NCBI RefSeq assembly: GCF_000735195.1
Contig: NZ_JPIM01000009.1
Coordinates: 1-64,000 of the forward strand
Source: Chloroflexus sp. MS-G
Lineage (GTDB): Bacteria > Chloroflexota > Chloroflexia > Chloroflexales > Chloroflexaceae
DNA: 64,000 bases
Direction: 5' to 3'
A model generated the notes under the pieces. The model was not told the origin of the DNA. It saw nothing but the letters and a program-made list of their open reading frames with translations, and made no database searches. Positions within the stretch are counted from its first letter, which is position 1, and each line of letters begins with the position of its first letter. The position numbers were made by a program, and so were the translations under genes. This document shows positions 52,437-61,621 of this stretch, piece by piece.

Positions 52437-53483
52437 TCACACCACGGCAGGGGTAGCACCATCGAGCATTACCGGCATGTTCCGAAGCTGCTCCTTCTTT
52501 GCTTCGACATCAATGCCATAGAGGCGTGCTGCATTCAGTCCGAGAATCTTCTCTTTGGTCTCGATGGTCAATTTCACACCGAACTCAGCCTCGAGATCAG
52601 GCGGGAGTTCAAAGGCCATGAACTTCTCGATCAACCATCCCGGAGTCCAGAGAGCATAGTCACTGGCGAAGGTCAGCTTATCAGGCCCGAGCCAGTAGAG
52701 GAGATTGGCCATCACTTCGGCAAAGTAGCGAGGACGCGAGTGAATGAAGGGCATCACTACTGCCAGACCACCCCAAACGTTTGTTTCCTGAGTCGCGATC
52801 CAGCAGAAGTCTTCCAGGCGTGGTAGACCACAATGCTCAACAATAAACGTTAGTCCGGGAAAATCGGTTGCCACATAGTCAACATCAGCCACATCAAACG
52901 CATCGCGGTCGAGGGGCCAGATGGTAGGACCCTTGTGGACGTGAATGTTGGTAATTCCAAGCCGCTCACACTCTTCAAAGAAGGGATAAGCCGCCGGATC
53001 GCTCAATTTCCAACCACGAGAACCCTTGTCCCATTCCGCAGTATACAGCTTCACACCTTTAATATCGTATTGAGCCTTCGCTCGCCGTAATGCGTTCAGA
53101 CCAAGTGGCCCATCTTCACCGTGACGCGGATCGAATGAACCGTTCAGGATAACGCGCTCTGGGAAGGCTTCCTTTAACTGCGCATTGCGCTCGATAGGAT
53201 TGAAGCCAGTATGGTAGAACTCAAAAAGGTTCGTTGATTGCAGAATGCACATATCAACATAGCCTTCAACGAACAGGTCGCGGGCCATGTCTGTGACTGA
53301 GTAGCGCTCATAATGTTCGAGTGTCCAAACCTTATCGGCTGGCGACAGGTTCTTATGGTATGCGTAGAAACAATCGATCCAGCCTTTGCCGAGCTTCCCG
53401 CGCTGATTTTCCGGACTAGCATCCCATAAATGGGTATGTGCATCAATGACGAAGATTTCGCGACCATCATCGGTACGATACAT
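52437..53483 (-). CDS. amidohydrolase-family protein (PF04909-like)
   Basis: A 348-residue TIM-barrel metal hydrolase. Metal-binding motifs: DAHTHLWD near 13-20, NIHVHKGP near 165, IVEHCGLPR near 200 and FASDYALW near 270 with the terminal Asp. The group includes decarboxylases and hydrolases; substrate unknown. AGGAGG lies 5-6 bp before ATG 53483; the frame to 53624 is rejected because it crosses the divergent promoter region. First gene of the amidohydrolase-DUF59-ADH operon, 208 bp from the divergent kinase gene. Confidence 0.88.
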   Translation of the reverse strand: MYRTDDGREIFVIDAHTHLWDASPENQRGKLGKGWIDCFYAYHKNLSPADKVWTLEHYERYSVTDMARDLFVEGYVDMCILQSTNLFEFYHTGFNPIERNAQLKEAFPERVILNGSFDPRHGEDGPLGLNALRRAKAQYDIKGVKLYTAEWDKGSRGWKLSDPAAYPFFEECERLGITNIHVHKGPTIWPLDRDAFDVADVDYVATDFPGLTFIVEHCGLPRLEDFCWIATQETNVWGGLAVVMPFIHSRPRYFAEVMANLLYWLGPDKLTFASDYALWTPGWLIEKFMAFELPPDLEAEFGVKLTIETKEKILGLNAARLYGIDVEAKKEQLRNMPVMLDGATPAVV

Positions 53484-53691
53484 ACGAGCCTCCTGTCTAC
53501 AATGACAACGACCACCAACACCGTGACAGATTGAGAGTGGGATGTATGTATCGTAACGGTTCAGCAATAAGGTGACGGTGAAAAAGCGGTGAAAAAATTG
53601 GCAGGGATAGTAGACGACCCTCATTGAGGTATGGTATAACCAGATTACCGCAGTTCAACAGGTGTATGAATATCACGCGCAGGGAGGCGCT

Positions 53692-56142
53692 ATGAATGAA
53701 TCAGCGCTGGGAATAGCCACTATGGCAGATCTCGACACGCTGGTATGGCGGATTGCCACACTGCGCGAAAAGTTTCTGAGCAATGCCGACGTCGATCTTT
53801 CCTCAATGCGCGCTGTCATCCGCGATTCGTGGCAACGCTGCCGGGAATTAGCCGTAAATGCTGATCTCAATCTGGCACGTTTTGCGACAACCAATGATCA
53901 GCAGCTTCGCGATCTGTATGAGCTAAATGTAGCATTTCTACGCGCCGCCGGTCCTGTTCTTCTTCGCTTACGAGCGACGCTCGGTAACGTTGGTTACGTC
54001 GTTGCAGTAAGTGACGCCGAAGGTACGCTGCTCGATGTCGACGGCGATCCGGAATGCCGACACAAACTAGCACGCAAGGGATTGCTACCGGGGAGTAACT
54101 GGAGTGAGGCCGTCGCAGGAACGAACGCGATCGGAGTCGCCCTGGCGACAGGACAGGTTGTACAACTGGTCGGCGCCGAACACTACTGTACCGGTTGGCA
54201 AGATGTAACATGCACTGCTGCACCGGTATTCCATCCCGATGATGGTCATCTGTTGGGGGTACTCGACATCACCGGGGATTACCGACTTGTTCGGCCTTTT
54301 CTCGCCGGAATTATGGCTGCTGCAGCCGCTGAAGTGCAACGACGTTACCGGTTGGAGCGCGTCACACAACCGGCTCGATCACGGATTTTCAGCGGTTGGA
54401 CACCACCAGTACCAAGTAATAATGCATCTCCGGTCGCCGGTGACCAACTGGTGCGTTTCGAGCGTCTAGCTGATGTTATGCGCATCGTGAGCAGTGTTCT
54501 CGATCCGGTACGTACTCCTTTCGTAATCGCTGAACAAATGGGCCGTCTGCTCGATGCCAGTGGTACCGTACTCGCAGAAGGAACAACTGCTGGCCCGCCG
54601 CGTACATATTTCTGGACGGTGTCAGGTGAAGCAGGTCAAAAGGCGTCAGAAATTCTACAGCACGCTATCCATGATCCGACAATTCTCACCTGGCGTTTCT
54701 GTGATCGTCCATTTATTATAAGCGGCACCACCATAACCAACTACAAAGAAGAATTGGCAGGCTTTCCACTGCCCGACATTAGCGGTATGATTTTGGTGGT
54801 ACGTATACCGGCTCGCCCCTGGACGATTGCCGATCAACAAAGTGGTGCGACTCTGGCCGCCCACGGTGCAGCAATACTACGTCATGCTCGCCTCTACACC
54901 GATTTGCAGGCATATGCTGCCCAAACTGAAGTTCTCAACACGTTAGCTCTCTTTCTCAGTACACTGATCGATCCAATTCGCCAGATCGATGTGGTTTTGC
55001 AGCGTATTCTCGCGCTTACCCACCTTGATATTGGGATGATGGTGTTAAAAGAGGATCGACACCTAGCAATCACTGCGGTGCCTGAAATTGCAATCGATCA
55101 AGAGCAGATCCTGGCTCTGGTGGAAACGGTAATGAGTACCGGTCAGCCGATCTGGCTCTGTCGTGAACATGCTGTTGCTCATGAAGGGACGTTACTTCCG
55201 TTACACGATTGCTGTGATCTGGTTGTGCTCCCGATCATCCTCCATGCTACAAATGCAGGGGCCTTATTAATTGGTAGCCGTGCCCATCGCCATATCAGTG
55301 GTGAAGATTTGACTCTTTTACTAACAATTACGCAGCAATTAGGCCTAACTCTGAGTAATGCCCGTTTGCGACAGGTAGCCAGTGAAAATGATGCGCTGCG
55401 GCAAGCCAATCATCTAAAGAGTGTGTTTTTGGCGAGTGTATCCCATGATCTTCGCTCGCCGTTAACCGCTATTCGGGCTTCAGTCGAAGACTTGTTGGAA
55501 CGTCAACATGAGGTGTCACCCATCGATCATCGAGCGCTCTTGTCGAATATCGCACGTGAAACAGCGCGTTTAAGCCGTTTTGTTGATCAGCTACTCGATC
55601 TTTCGCGGATTGAAGCCGGTACACTCCCAATTGATCGTGAGTGGGTTGAATTACACGCATTAGTGCACGATGTTATCACCAACTTCCAGCAACAATACCC
55701 TGTATGTCGGATCGAAATCTTCCTGTCGCCAACGTTGCCGCCGTTATATATTGACCCGACGCTCATTACTCAAGTGCTGTGGAATATTCTTGAAAACGCT
55801 CAGAAGTACGGTCCGCCCGAAGGTCCTATCACCATAGAAGCATTCTGCACGAATACCGATCTGGTGATAAGTATTAGTGATCGCGGTCCGGGCATCCCCA
55901 TCAATGAACGACATCGCATCTTTGATCGGTTTTACCGTCTGGAACGTGACCGTCGTAGTCATCGTAATGGGAGTGGGTTGGGGCTCGCAATCTGCCACGG
56001 CATTGTTTCCGCACATCAGGGGAATATCTGGGTTGATGAACGACCTGGTGGTGGCAGTATCTTTCGGATTATCTTGCCGTTGCTCAACGAACAACCAACT
56101 ACCTGGTGTCCGGTAGAGCATTCCAGCAGAGAGTCAGTATGA
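53692..56142 (+). CDS. sensor histidine kinase with AcoR/MimR-type N-terminal sensing region
   Basis: An 816-residue cytoplasmic kinase without membrane segments. Residues 30-200 resemble the N-terminal part of sigma-54 activators AcoR/MimR (RAVIRDSWQRCRELAVNADL, then a GAF-like domain with GTNAIGVALATGQ and HYCTGWQDVTCTAAP), but there is no AAA+ domain or GAFTGA. A middle region (about 260-560) looks like further GAF domains. The kinase core has the H-box SVSHDLRSPLTAI near His585, N-box ILENAQKYG near 702, DRGPGIP and GSGLGLAICHG. GGGAGG precedes ATG 53692. It overlaps the response regulator by 4 bp and is divergent from the operon it may regulate. Confidence 0.9.
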   Translation: MNESALGIATMADLDTLVWRIATLREKFLSNADVDLSSMRAVIRDSWQRCRELAVNADLNLARFATTNDQQLRDLYELNVAFLRAAGPVLLRLRATLGNVGYVVAVSDAEGTLLDVDGDPECRHKLARKGLLPGSNWSEAVAGTNAIGVALATGQVVQLVGAEHYCTGWQDVTCTAAPVFHPDDGHLLGVLDITGDYRLVRPFLAGIMAAAAAEVQRRYRLERVTQPARSRIFSGWTPPVPSNNASPVAGDQLVRFERLADVMRIVSSVLDPVRTPFVIAEQMGRLLDASGTVLAEGTTAGPPRTYFWTVSGEAGQKASEILQHAIHDPTILTWRFCDRPFIISGTTITNYKEELAGFPLPDISGMILVVRIPARPWTIADQQSGATLAAHGAAILRHARLYTDLQAYAAQTEVLNTLALFLSTLIDPIRQIDVVLQRILALTHLDIGMMVLKEDRHLAITAVPEIAIDQEQILALVETVMSTGQPIWLCREHAVAHEGTLLPLHDCCDLVVLPIILHATNAGALLIGSRAHRHISGEDLTLLLTITQQLGLTLSNARLRQVASENDALRQANHLKSVFLASVSHDLRSPLTAIRASVEDLLERQHEVSPIDHRALLSNIARETARLSRFVDQLLDLSRIEAGTLPIDREWVELHALVHDVITNFQQQYPVCRIEIFLSPTLPPLYIDPTLITQVLWNILENAQKYGPPEGPITIEAFCTNTDLVISISDRGPGIPINERHRIFDRFYRLERDRRSHRNGSGLGLAICHGIVSAHQGNIWVDERPGGGSIFRIILPLLNEQPTTWCPVEHSSRESV

Positions 56143-56816
56143 AGCAGCGTATCCTTATTGTTGATGACGATCCGGGGATTGTGGCCGCAATCACACCCTC
56201 GTTAAAAGCGCAGGGGTATGATATTGCGGTTGCGCATGATGGTGATCGCGCTCTAGCCTTGTTCACACAGTTTGCACCTGATCTGGTATTGCTCGATCTC
56301 GTTATGCCATCAGTGCATGGTATAGCCGTTTGTCAACAAATCCGGCAGCAAAGCTCAACTCCAATCATTGTCGTCAGTGTGAAAGGTGCTGAAGCCGACA
56401 TCGTGACTGCTCTCGATAACGGCGCTGACGATTATCTGGTAAAACCATTTCGATTGCGTGAGCTACTTGCACGGATTCGGGCTGTTTTGCGTCGTGGACG
56501 GAGTGAGCAGACCGTGATTCAATGTGCTGATTTGGTGATTGATACAAGCCGTCGCCTGGTACAACGGCAGGGGCAAATAGTTAGCTTAACGCCAATTGAA
56601 TATGCAGTGTTGGCCGAATTAGTGACTCACCGCAATGGTGTAGTTACAGCACGCCAGATCGTACAACGGGTGTGGGGTCCTCAGTATATCGACTCAACTG
56701 ACTATGTCAAAGGCGTCATTCGACGTTTACGAGTCAAATTAGAGCCAGATCCCTCGCACCCGCGTTATATCCTTACCGAACCACATGTTGGATACCGGTT
56801 TAATCACAGTGAATAG
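56139..56816 (+). CDS. OmpR/KdpE-family response regulator
   Basis: A 225-residue regulator. Receiver domain at 1-118 with acidic pocket DDDP near 9-12, phospho-acceptor Asp52 in VLLDLVMP and Lys in LVKPF near 102; winged-helix output domain at about 130-222 (LTPIEYAVLAELVTHRNGVV, DYVKGVIRRLRVKLE). The ATG overlaps the kinase stop (ATGA), showing translational coupling. The overall pattern is KdpE-like, but no potassium transport genes are present; targets may include the divergent operon. Confidence 0.93.
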   Translation: MKQRILIVDDDPGIVAAITPSLKAQGYDIAVAHDGDRALALFTQFAPDLVLLDLVMPSVHGIAVCQQIRQQSSTPIIVVSVKGAEADIVTALDNGADDYLVKPFRLRELLARIRAVLRRGRSEQTVIQCADLVIDTSRRLVQRQGQIVSLTPIEYAVLAELVTHRNGVVTARQIVQRVWGPQYIDSTDYVKGVIRRLRVKLEPDPSHPRYILTEPHVGYRFNHSE

Positions 56817-56974
56817 TGGGTCGGCTCTCACTATTGTCGCGATGAACTTCTCCTTCCACGATGGCAGGTGGGGAACCTGCTTCTGCTGCGTCAAAACTAC
56901 TTCGCTCCACTTACGACCTCATGGCACAAAAGGAAAGGGCAAGTTGGGAACCCACCATACTGTCGATTCGCTGC

Positions 56975-57841
56975 TCACTCCCCGCCTCTGACTCCTCTCC
57001 CCTCACTTGTCAATAACACATGCAACGCCGAGTGATCCAGTTCACCAAGACCGCGTTCGACTAGAAGTTCGTAACGAGCAATGGTGTCGGTCAGATGCGG
57101 TAACTCAACCCCTGCGGCCTGTGCCATCGCTGCTGCTAACCGCAAATCTTTGAGCTGTGTCGTGACCTTACCGCCCGGAACATAGCGCCGCTCCGCCATC
57201 CGTGCGCCGTGAATTTGCAGTATCTTCGAATCGGCAAAACCGCCAGCTAACGCTGTGCGCAAGAGTGCCGGATCGACTCCGTAGGCTTCGGCCAGTACGA
57301 TCGCTTCGGCGACGGCTTGAATGGTTAGTCCGACGATCAGTTGATTAATCACTTTCGCAGTATGACCGGCACCCGGTGGGCCAACGTGGGTTGGTCGCCC
57401 CAATGCCCGCAATATCGGCTGCGCACGACTAACATCCTCAGTCATGCCGCCGACCATAATTGCCAACGTTCCTGCTGCTGCCCCTTCGGGCCCACCTGAT
57501 ACTGGCGCATCGACCCAGCCAACACCTCGTTCGGCCAGCCTTGCTGCGTGCGCTTTGGAGTGCAGCGGATCAGAGCTACCCATATCGATGACCAGTTGTC
57601 CTGGCTGTAACAATGGATCGAGGCGGCGCAACATCTCGTCAACCGCAGCCGAGTCACTCAACATCAGAATCAGTGTCTCGGCCTGCGCCGCTTCGGCGAG
57701 GGTGGTGGCCAGTGGGATACCTTCGGTCAACGATGGGTCAAGTGGTGAACGATTCCAGCCGATGATGTTAAATCCGGCAGCCAATAATGTGCGCGCCATT
57801 GGCCGCCCCATTAACCCTAACCCAAACAGTGCGATCGTCAT
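56975..57841 (-). CDS. 3-hydroxyisobutyrate dehydrogenase-like NAD(P) oxidoreductase
   Basis: A 288-residue beta-hydroxyacid dehydrogenase. Cofactor loop GLGLMGRPMA at 6-15; substrate motif DAPVSGGPEGAAAGTLAIMV near 117-136; catalytic Lys in GHTAKVINQL near 172. Family members reduce tartronate semialdehyde, 3-hydroxyisobutyrate or related acids, or reduce imines. The exact substrate is unknown. GGGGAT precedes ATG 57841; the frame from 57898 lacks family similarity. Same strand as, and 169 bp behind, the SAF-domain gene, so a shared pathway is possible. Confidence 0.88.
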   Translation of the reverse strand: MTIALFGLGLMGRPMARTLLAAGFNIIGWNRSPLDPSLTEGIPLATTLAEAAQAETLILMLSDSAAVDEMLRRLDPLLQPGQLVIDMGSSDPLHSKAHAARLAERGVGWVDAPVSGGPEGAAAGTLAIMVGGMTEDVSRAQPILRALGRPTHVGPPGAGHTAKVINQLIVGLTIQAVAEAIVLAEAYGVDPALLRTALAGGFADSKILQIHGARMAERRYVPGGKVTTQLKDLRLAAAMAQAAGVELPHLTDTIARYELLVERGLGELDHSALHVLLTSEGRGVRGGE

Positions 57842-58010
57842 TGGCTTATCCCCGCAGAGAGTGTCTGAACATTCCTGTCCTGACAGATGTACTGCCAAGC
57901 CCCTTTCAATGAAACTCCGATATGCCGCCGTCAGCAGGATGGTTCTGTTCGCCGATCATAGCTGTCGCCGGAGCAGAGATGACCCGGCTGCGTCACAACG
58001 ACACGGGGCG

Positions 58011-59396
58011 TTAACCCGCCATCCCCGGAAACGGGGGCATACCTTCAGAAACGCGCCCGGTCATCGTGCGCTCCATAAAGCGGCGTAGACGGACGGTCGG
58101 ATGGTTGGTTTCGTAATCAACATCATCCCAGCGCACAACAGTACCTGCCGGGATCGGGCGTAAGGTGCGGGTATTGTGGGCCAACCCGATCGGCAATGCT
58201 CCCATAGCCACCGAATCGGCTGCTGGCATGAGTTTCCCGTAAACGGTATATCCCCCTTCTCCATCAAGTGCCTCGCCCTCGGCCAGATCACGCTTGGCAA
58301 CTGCCACCACATCACCGAGAAATGCTCTGGGATAGCCGGTTGGTTCCTGGCGTAGACCTACTCGCAACACCGAAATCGGCAATTCCAGTCCAATCAGGTG
58401 GGAAGGACGGTACAGCGCACTATAAACTCCACTGGCATCGGTGACCAGGCCGTATTCGGCAAAACAACGTCGCACATAGTCGTCGGGAGCCGCGAAGACT
58501 ACGTAGACGCCCCACCGTAGATCGCGAAATACCGGACGGCCATCACGCTCGAGCGATGAAACAACCTCAACGGTACCAGCATGCGTTAGCTGCCCACCGG
58601 CCGTTTGGGGTCGTAACACATGAGGGAGATCGTCAACTCCGCAGGGAGGAAATGCCAGCCCATGAAGTTGTGGGCGCAGCAGGCAGGCATTGGCAACTGC
58701 TGCCATCTCGATAGCCGATTTGGTTCCGTCGAGAAAGGAATTGAACATTTGTGGATTCATGCCACCCGCCGCTGCCTGCTCGGCGCTCAGGCCGTAATAC
58801 TGCCAGACGGTATCCGGCGTGCTCTGATGATAATGCGGTAAGTACCGGGTACCCTTACCGGCACAAATAACCTCGAAGCCACAAGCCCGCGCCCATTCTA
58901 CCTGCTCGGCGATCAGGGCTGGTTGATCACCATACGCCAGCGAGTAGATGACACCCGCCTCAGCGGCACGGCGAGCGAGCAGGGGGCCGAGCAGGGCATC
59001 GGCCTCGACGTTGACCATGACCACGTGACGGTGATGCTCAATTGCCAGCAGACAATGCGCGACTCCGGCGGCAGGTGCACCAGTTGCCTCAACAATCACT
59101 TCAAGGCCATCTGCGGCAATAAGAGCTGCCGCGTCATCGCCAACGTGGGTTGTTCCATGCCGTAGGGCATCGGCCAGCGAGGTAGCTGCGTATTGTTCAG
59201 CAGGCCAACCAGCACGCTCGAATGCGATCCGCGCTCGTTCAGGAGACAGATCGGCTACACCGAGAACATGGAGACCACTTACCCGACGCGCCTGCGCCAG
59301 AAACATTGTCCCAAATTTCCCGGCGCCGATGAGGCCTACCCGTAAGGGCCGTCCTTCAGCAACCCGACGGGCCAGGAGCGAGAGCAGGTCATTCAT
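58011..59396 (-). CDS. homoserine dehydrogenase-like oxidoreductase with C-terminal SAF domain
   Basis: A 461-residue protein of the COG4091 type. An N-terminal Rossmann fold (RVGLIGAGKFGTMFLAQ near 19-35) is followed by a homoserine-dehydrogenase-like catalytic part (VIVEATGAPAAGVAH, YGDQPALI) and a C-terminal SAF domain (LRPIPAGTVVRWDDVDY near 420). Enzymes of this group act in sugar-acid and branched polyol catabolism in some bacteria; the substrate here is unknown. The neighbouring 3-hydroxyisobutyrate dehydrogenase-like gene fits a small-acid oxidation route. ATG 59396 is the natural start. Confidence 0.85.
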   Translation of the reverse strand: MNDLLSLLARRVAEGRPLRVGLIGAGKFGTMFLAQARRVSGLHVLGVADLSPERARIAFERAGWPAEQYAATSLADALRHGTTHVGDDAAALIAADGLEVIVEATGAPAAGVAHCLLAIEHHRHVVMVNVEADALLGPLLARRAAEAGVIYSLAYGDQPALIAEQVEWARACGFEVICAGKGTRYLPHYHQSTPDTVWQYYGLSAEQAAAGGMNPQMFNSFLDGTKSAIEMAAVANACLLRPQLHGLAFPPCGVDDLPHVLRPQTAGGQLTHAGTVEVVSSLERDGRPVFRDLRWGVYVVFAAPDDYVRRCFAEYGLVTDASGVYSALYRPSHLIGLELPISVLRVGLRQEPTGYPRAFLGDVVAVAKRDLAEGEALDGEGGYTVYGKLMPAADSVAMGALPIGLAHNTRTLRPIPAGTVVRWDDVDYETNHPTVRLRRFMERTMTGRVSEGMPPFPGMAG

Positions 59397-59503
59397 ACAT
59401 TTCCCCTTCTATTAATCAACGTAATCAACGGCAAGGCAATCAGATCGCGAAAAATCATCGGTGATCCATATTGTAATCGATCAGATTGTGGTACACTGCC
59501 AAT

Positions 59504-60712
59504 ATGCAGGATCAATTGGTAAAACAACTTCGTTCCCTCAAAACCCAACGCTGGCGGCAGCACGCAATCGAGGAGTTGGTTCGGTCTGTCAGTGTTGGGC
59601 TGTTGATTGCCTGTATCGGTGCGCTCTTGCCGATCGTTGGTCTCGGTTCATTCCCACGCTATGGAGCAGGCTGGATTATTGCCGGTAGTGTGCTTGTAGG
59701 TAGCTTGCGGGCCATGATGTTCCAGTTGTCATTAGCGACGGTGGCACGCCGCCTTGATCGCCGCTTTGGCCTGCACGAACAGGTGAGCACTGCGTTGGAA
59801 CTACGAGGCAATCAAGTCGGGATCGCGGCCCGGTTGCAGTCACAGGTTCAAGAGAGTTTGGATCGCGTGCAAAATTATGTCAATCGAACCAGGACACCAC
59901 TCTGGTCAGAAGCACTCACCCCGGTCTCACTCTTCTTCATTCTTATCGGTCTACTTGTGCTGGCAACACCACCAATACCTCCGGCTAGCACTGCCGAACC
60001 ATTGCCCGATCTAATAAGGCCCGACCCGGTAGCGATGCCATCCGATCAGCAACCAACCAGCCCGGTTTCGGTTCCGGCAGCGAGCAGCGATCCGGGCACA
60101 CTCTCTGCGCTGGCCGATGCGTTACGTGATCAGGGCATGACCCGACAGATTGCTGAGGCCCTCGATCAGGGAAATGTGGCTGGTGCTGCTGATGCCCTCC
60201 GTGGACTGGCCGACCAGATGGGTGAGGTCTCACCGGCTACCCGTGAAGCGTTAGCCGATGCCCTCCGTGAAGCAGCCCGCACGATTCAGCGTAGCCGCCC
60301 TGATCTGGCCGATCAGATGCGAGCGACCGCCGATGCGCTGCAATTTGGTGATTCTGTTGCCGGTGCTGCCGGTCTTGAGGCGCTGGCAGATGCCCTTGAG
60401 AGACAACCCAGTTCATCTGCATCCATCGCAAGTGGCGGTGGTGGGGAAGGAAACGCACTAGGGAGTCAGCGCCGCGAGCAACCCTTTCGCCCAAGTGGGG
60501 TTGAGGGTACACCACTAGAGTTAACAACCGACGGTCAAGGTCAGCTTCCAACCACCGGTACCCCTGGCGAACAGACCACTAACGCTCAGACAGGAACCCC
60601 GATCATTCGCTCAGGAGGATTTGGGAACGGTGGACCGGTGCAAGCTGCCGATGATCCACTTCAGATACCCACGGATGTCCGCGATGTGGTTCGCAACTAT
60701 TTTTCGCCGTAA
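59504..60712 (+). CDS. membrane protein of DUF58/VWA operon, unknown function
   Basis: A 402-residue protein with membrane helices at about 25-45, 52-70 and 135-160, and a long soluble C-terminus. The latter has a helical, Ala/Asp-rich segment with near-repeats (LADALRDQGMTRQIAEAL, AGAADALRGLADQ, REALADALREAARTI, AGLEALADALE), then a low-complexity Gly/Thr/Pro tail. No family is recognised with certainty; the N-terminus recalls DUF4175-type proteins. The frame opens at TTG 59486; ATG 59504 is preferred. It overlaps the next gene by 29 bp. Confidence 0.75.
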   Translation: MQDQLVKQLRSLKTQRWRQHAIEELVRSVSVGLLIACIGALLPIVGLGSFPRYGAGWIIAGSVLVGSLRAMMFQLSLATVARRLDRRFGLHEQVSTALELRGNQVGIAARLQSQVQESLDRVQNYVNRTRTPLWSEALTPVSLFFILIGLLVLATPPIPPASTAEPLPDLIRPDPVAMPSDQQPTSPVSVPAASSDPGTLSALADALRDQGMTRQIAEALDQGNVAGAADALRGLADQMGEVSPATREALADALREAARTIQRSRPDLADQMRATADALQFGDSVAGAAGLEALADALERQPSSSASIASGGGGEGNALGSQRREQPFRPSGVEGTPLELTTDGQGQLPTTGTPGEQTTNAQTGTPIIRSGGFGNGGPVQAADDPLQIPTDVRDVVRNYFSP

Positions 60713-61601
60713 ATCGAGTACACCGCCGCCATTGTTCGACGAAGCATTTCTGCGTCGGCTAGAGCGACTAAGCCTGCAAGCGCAACGTACTTTGCGCGGC
60801 ACACCGATTGTCGGGCGTTATCCTGGTCGGCAACCAATGCCGGCAACGATTTTTAGCGATCATCGTCCGTATGTTCCCGGTGATGATCTGCGTTATCTCG
60901 ACTGGAATGTCTACGCCCGGCAAGAGCAGCTTTTGGTACGTCTGGGCGAAACCGAACAAGACGTGGCAGTCAGTGTGATTCTCGACACGTCGCGAAGCAT
61001 GGCGATGGGTGAACCGGATCGATTGCGGCTGGCAATCCAGCTTAGCGGAGCAATCGGTTATCTGGCACTGGCCCACGGTGATCGGGTGAGTGTACTGGCC
61101 GGTGATCGGCCATCTCCCGTTTTTGGTCCGGCGCGTGGCAAGATGCAGGCGGTTGAACTGTTCACTGCATTGCGTGAAGTAACACCGACACTACGCACCG
61201 ATTTGGTACAGGCAGCCTACCAGATAGCCCAGCGCAGCTCGCGGGGTGGCCTGGTGTTGTTCCTTTCCGATCTGCTCACAGCGATGCCGATGGAACGACT
61301 CGCCCTGATTCTACCGGCGCCGCGTTGGCAGGTGATGGTGTTGCATATCCTGAGTAAAACGGAGACAGCGCCGAATCTTCAAGGGCCGCTAGAACTGGTT
61401 GATAGCGAAACCGGCGAACGCATGGAGGTCGATCTTGATGCTGAGACGCTGGCCGCCTATCGCACCGCCGTTCAGAACTGGCGGTCGGCAATTACCCGTC
61501 AATGTGCTACCTATGGTATAAGGTACGCCGCTATCATGACCGATTGGGTTCTCGAACGCCAGATTATTCCGTTTCTACGGGTTCGTCGTTTTCTAACGTA
61601 A
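60684..61601 (+). CDS. DUF58 domain protein, third copy
   Basis: A 305-residue soluble DUF58 protein without membrane helices, unlike the copies at 5679 and 41664. The DUF58 signature is HRPYVPGDDLRYLDWNVYAR near 58-77; the VWA-like part keeps an intact metal site DTSRSMAMG near 100 and LFLSDLL near 190. This is the usual form found with MoxR ATPases and BatA-type VWA proteins. ATG 60684 overlaps the previous gene; earlier ATGs exist at 60651 and 60621. The MoxR gene normally found beside it is not in the window. Confidence 0.85.
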   Translation: MWFATIFRRKSSTPPPLFDEAFLRRLERLSLQAQRTLRGTPIVGRYPGRQPMPATIFSDHRPYVPGDDLRYLDWNVYARQEQLLVRLGETEQDVAVSVILDTSRSMAMGEPDRLRLAIQLSGAIGYLALAHGDRVSVLAGDRPSPVFGPARGKMQAVELFTALREVTPTLRTDLVQAAYQIAQRSSRGGLVLFLSDLLTAMPMERLALILPAPRWQVMVLHILSKTETAPNLQGPLELVDSETGERMEVDLDAETLAAYRTAVQNWRSAITRQCATYGIRYAAIMTDWVLERQIIPFLRVRRFLT

Positions 61602-61621
61602 CGCACTAGCTCAGGATCGGT

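Noticed and set aside
53484..53624. 47-residue extension of the amidohydrolase
   Set aside because: It covers the divergent promoter region; AGGAGG marks ATG 53483 as the start.
56817..56974. Small gene after the response regulator
   Set aside because: The only frame (68 codons from 56785) starts inside the regulator gene and has no Shine-Dalgarno.
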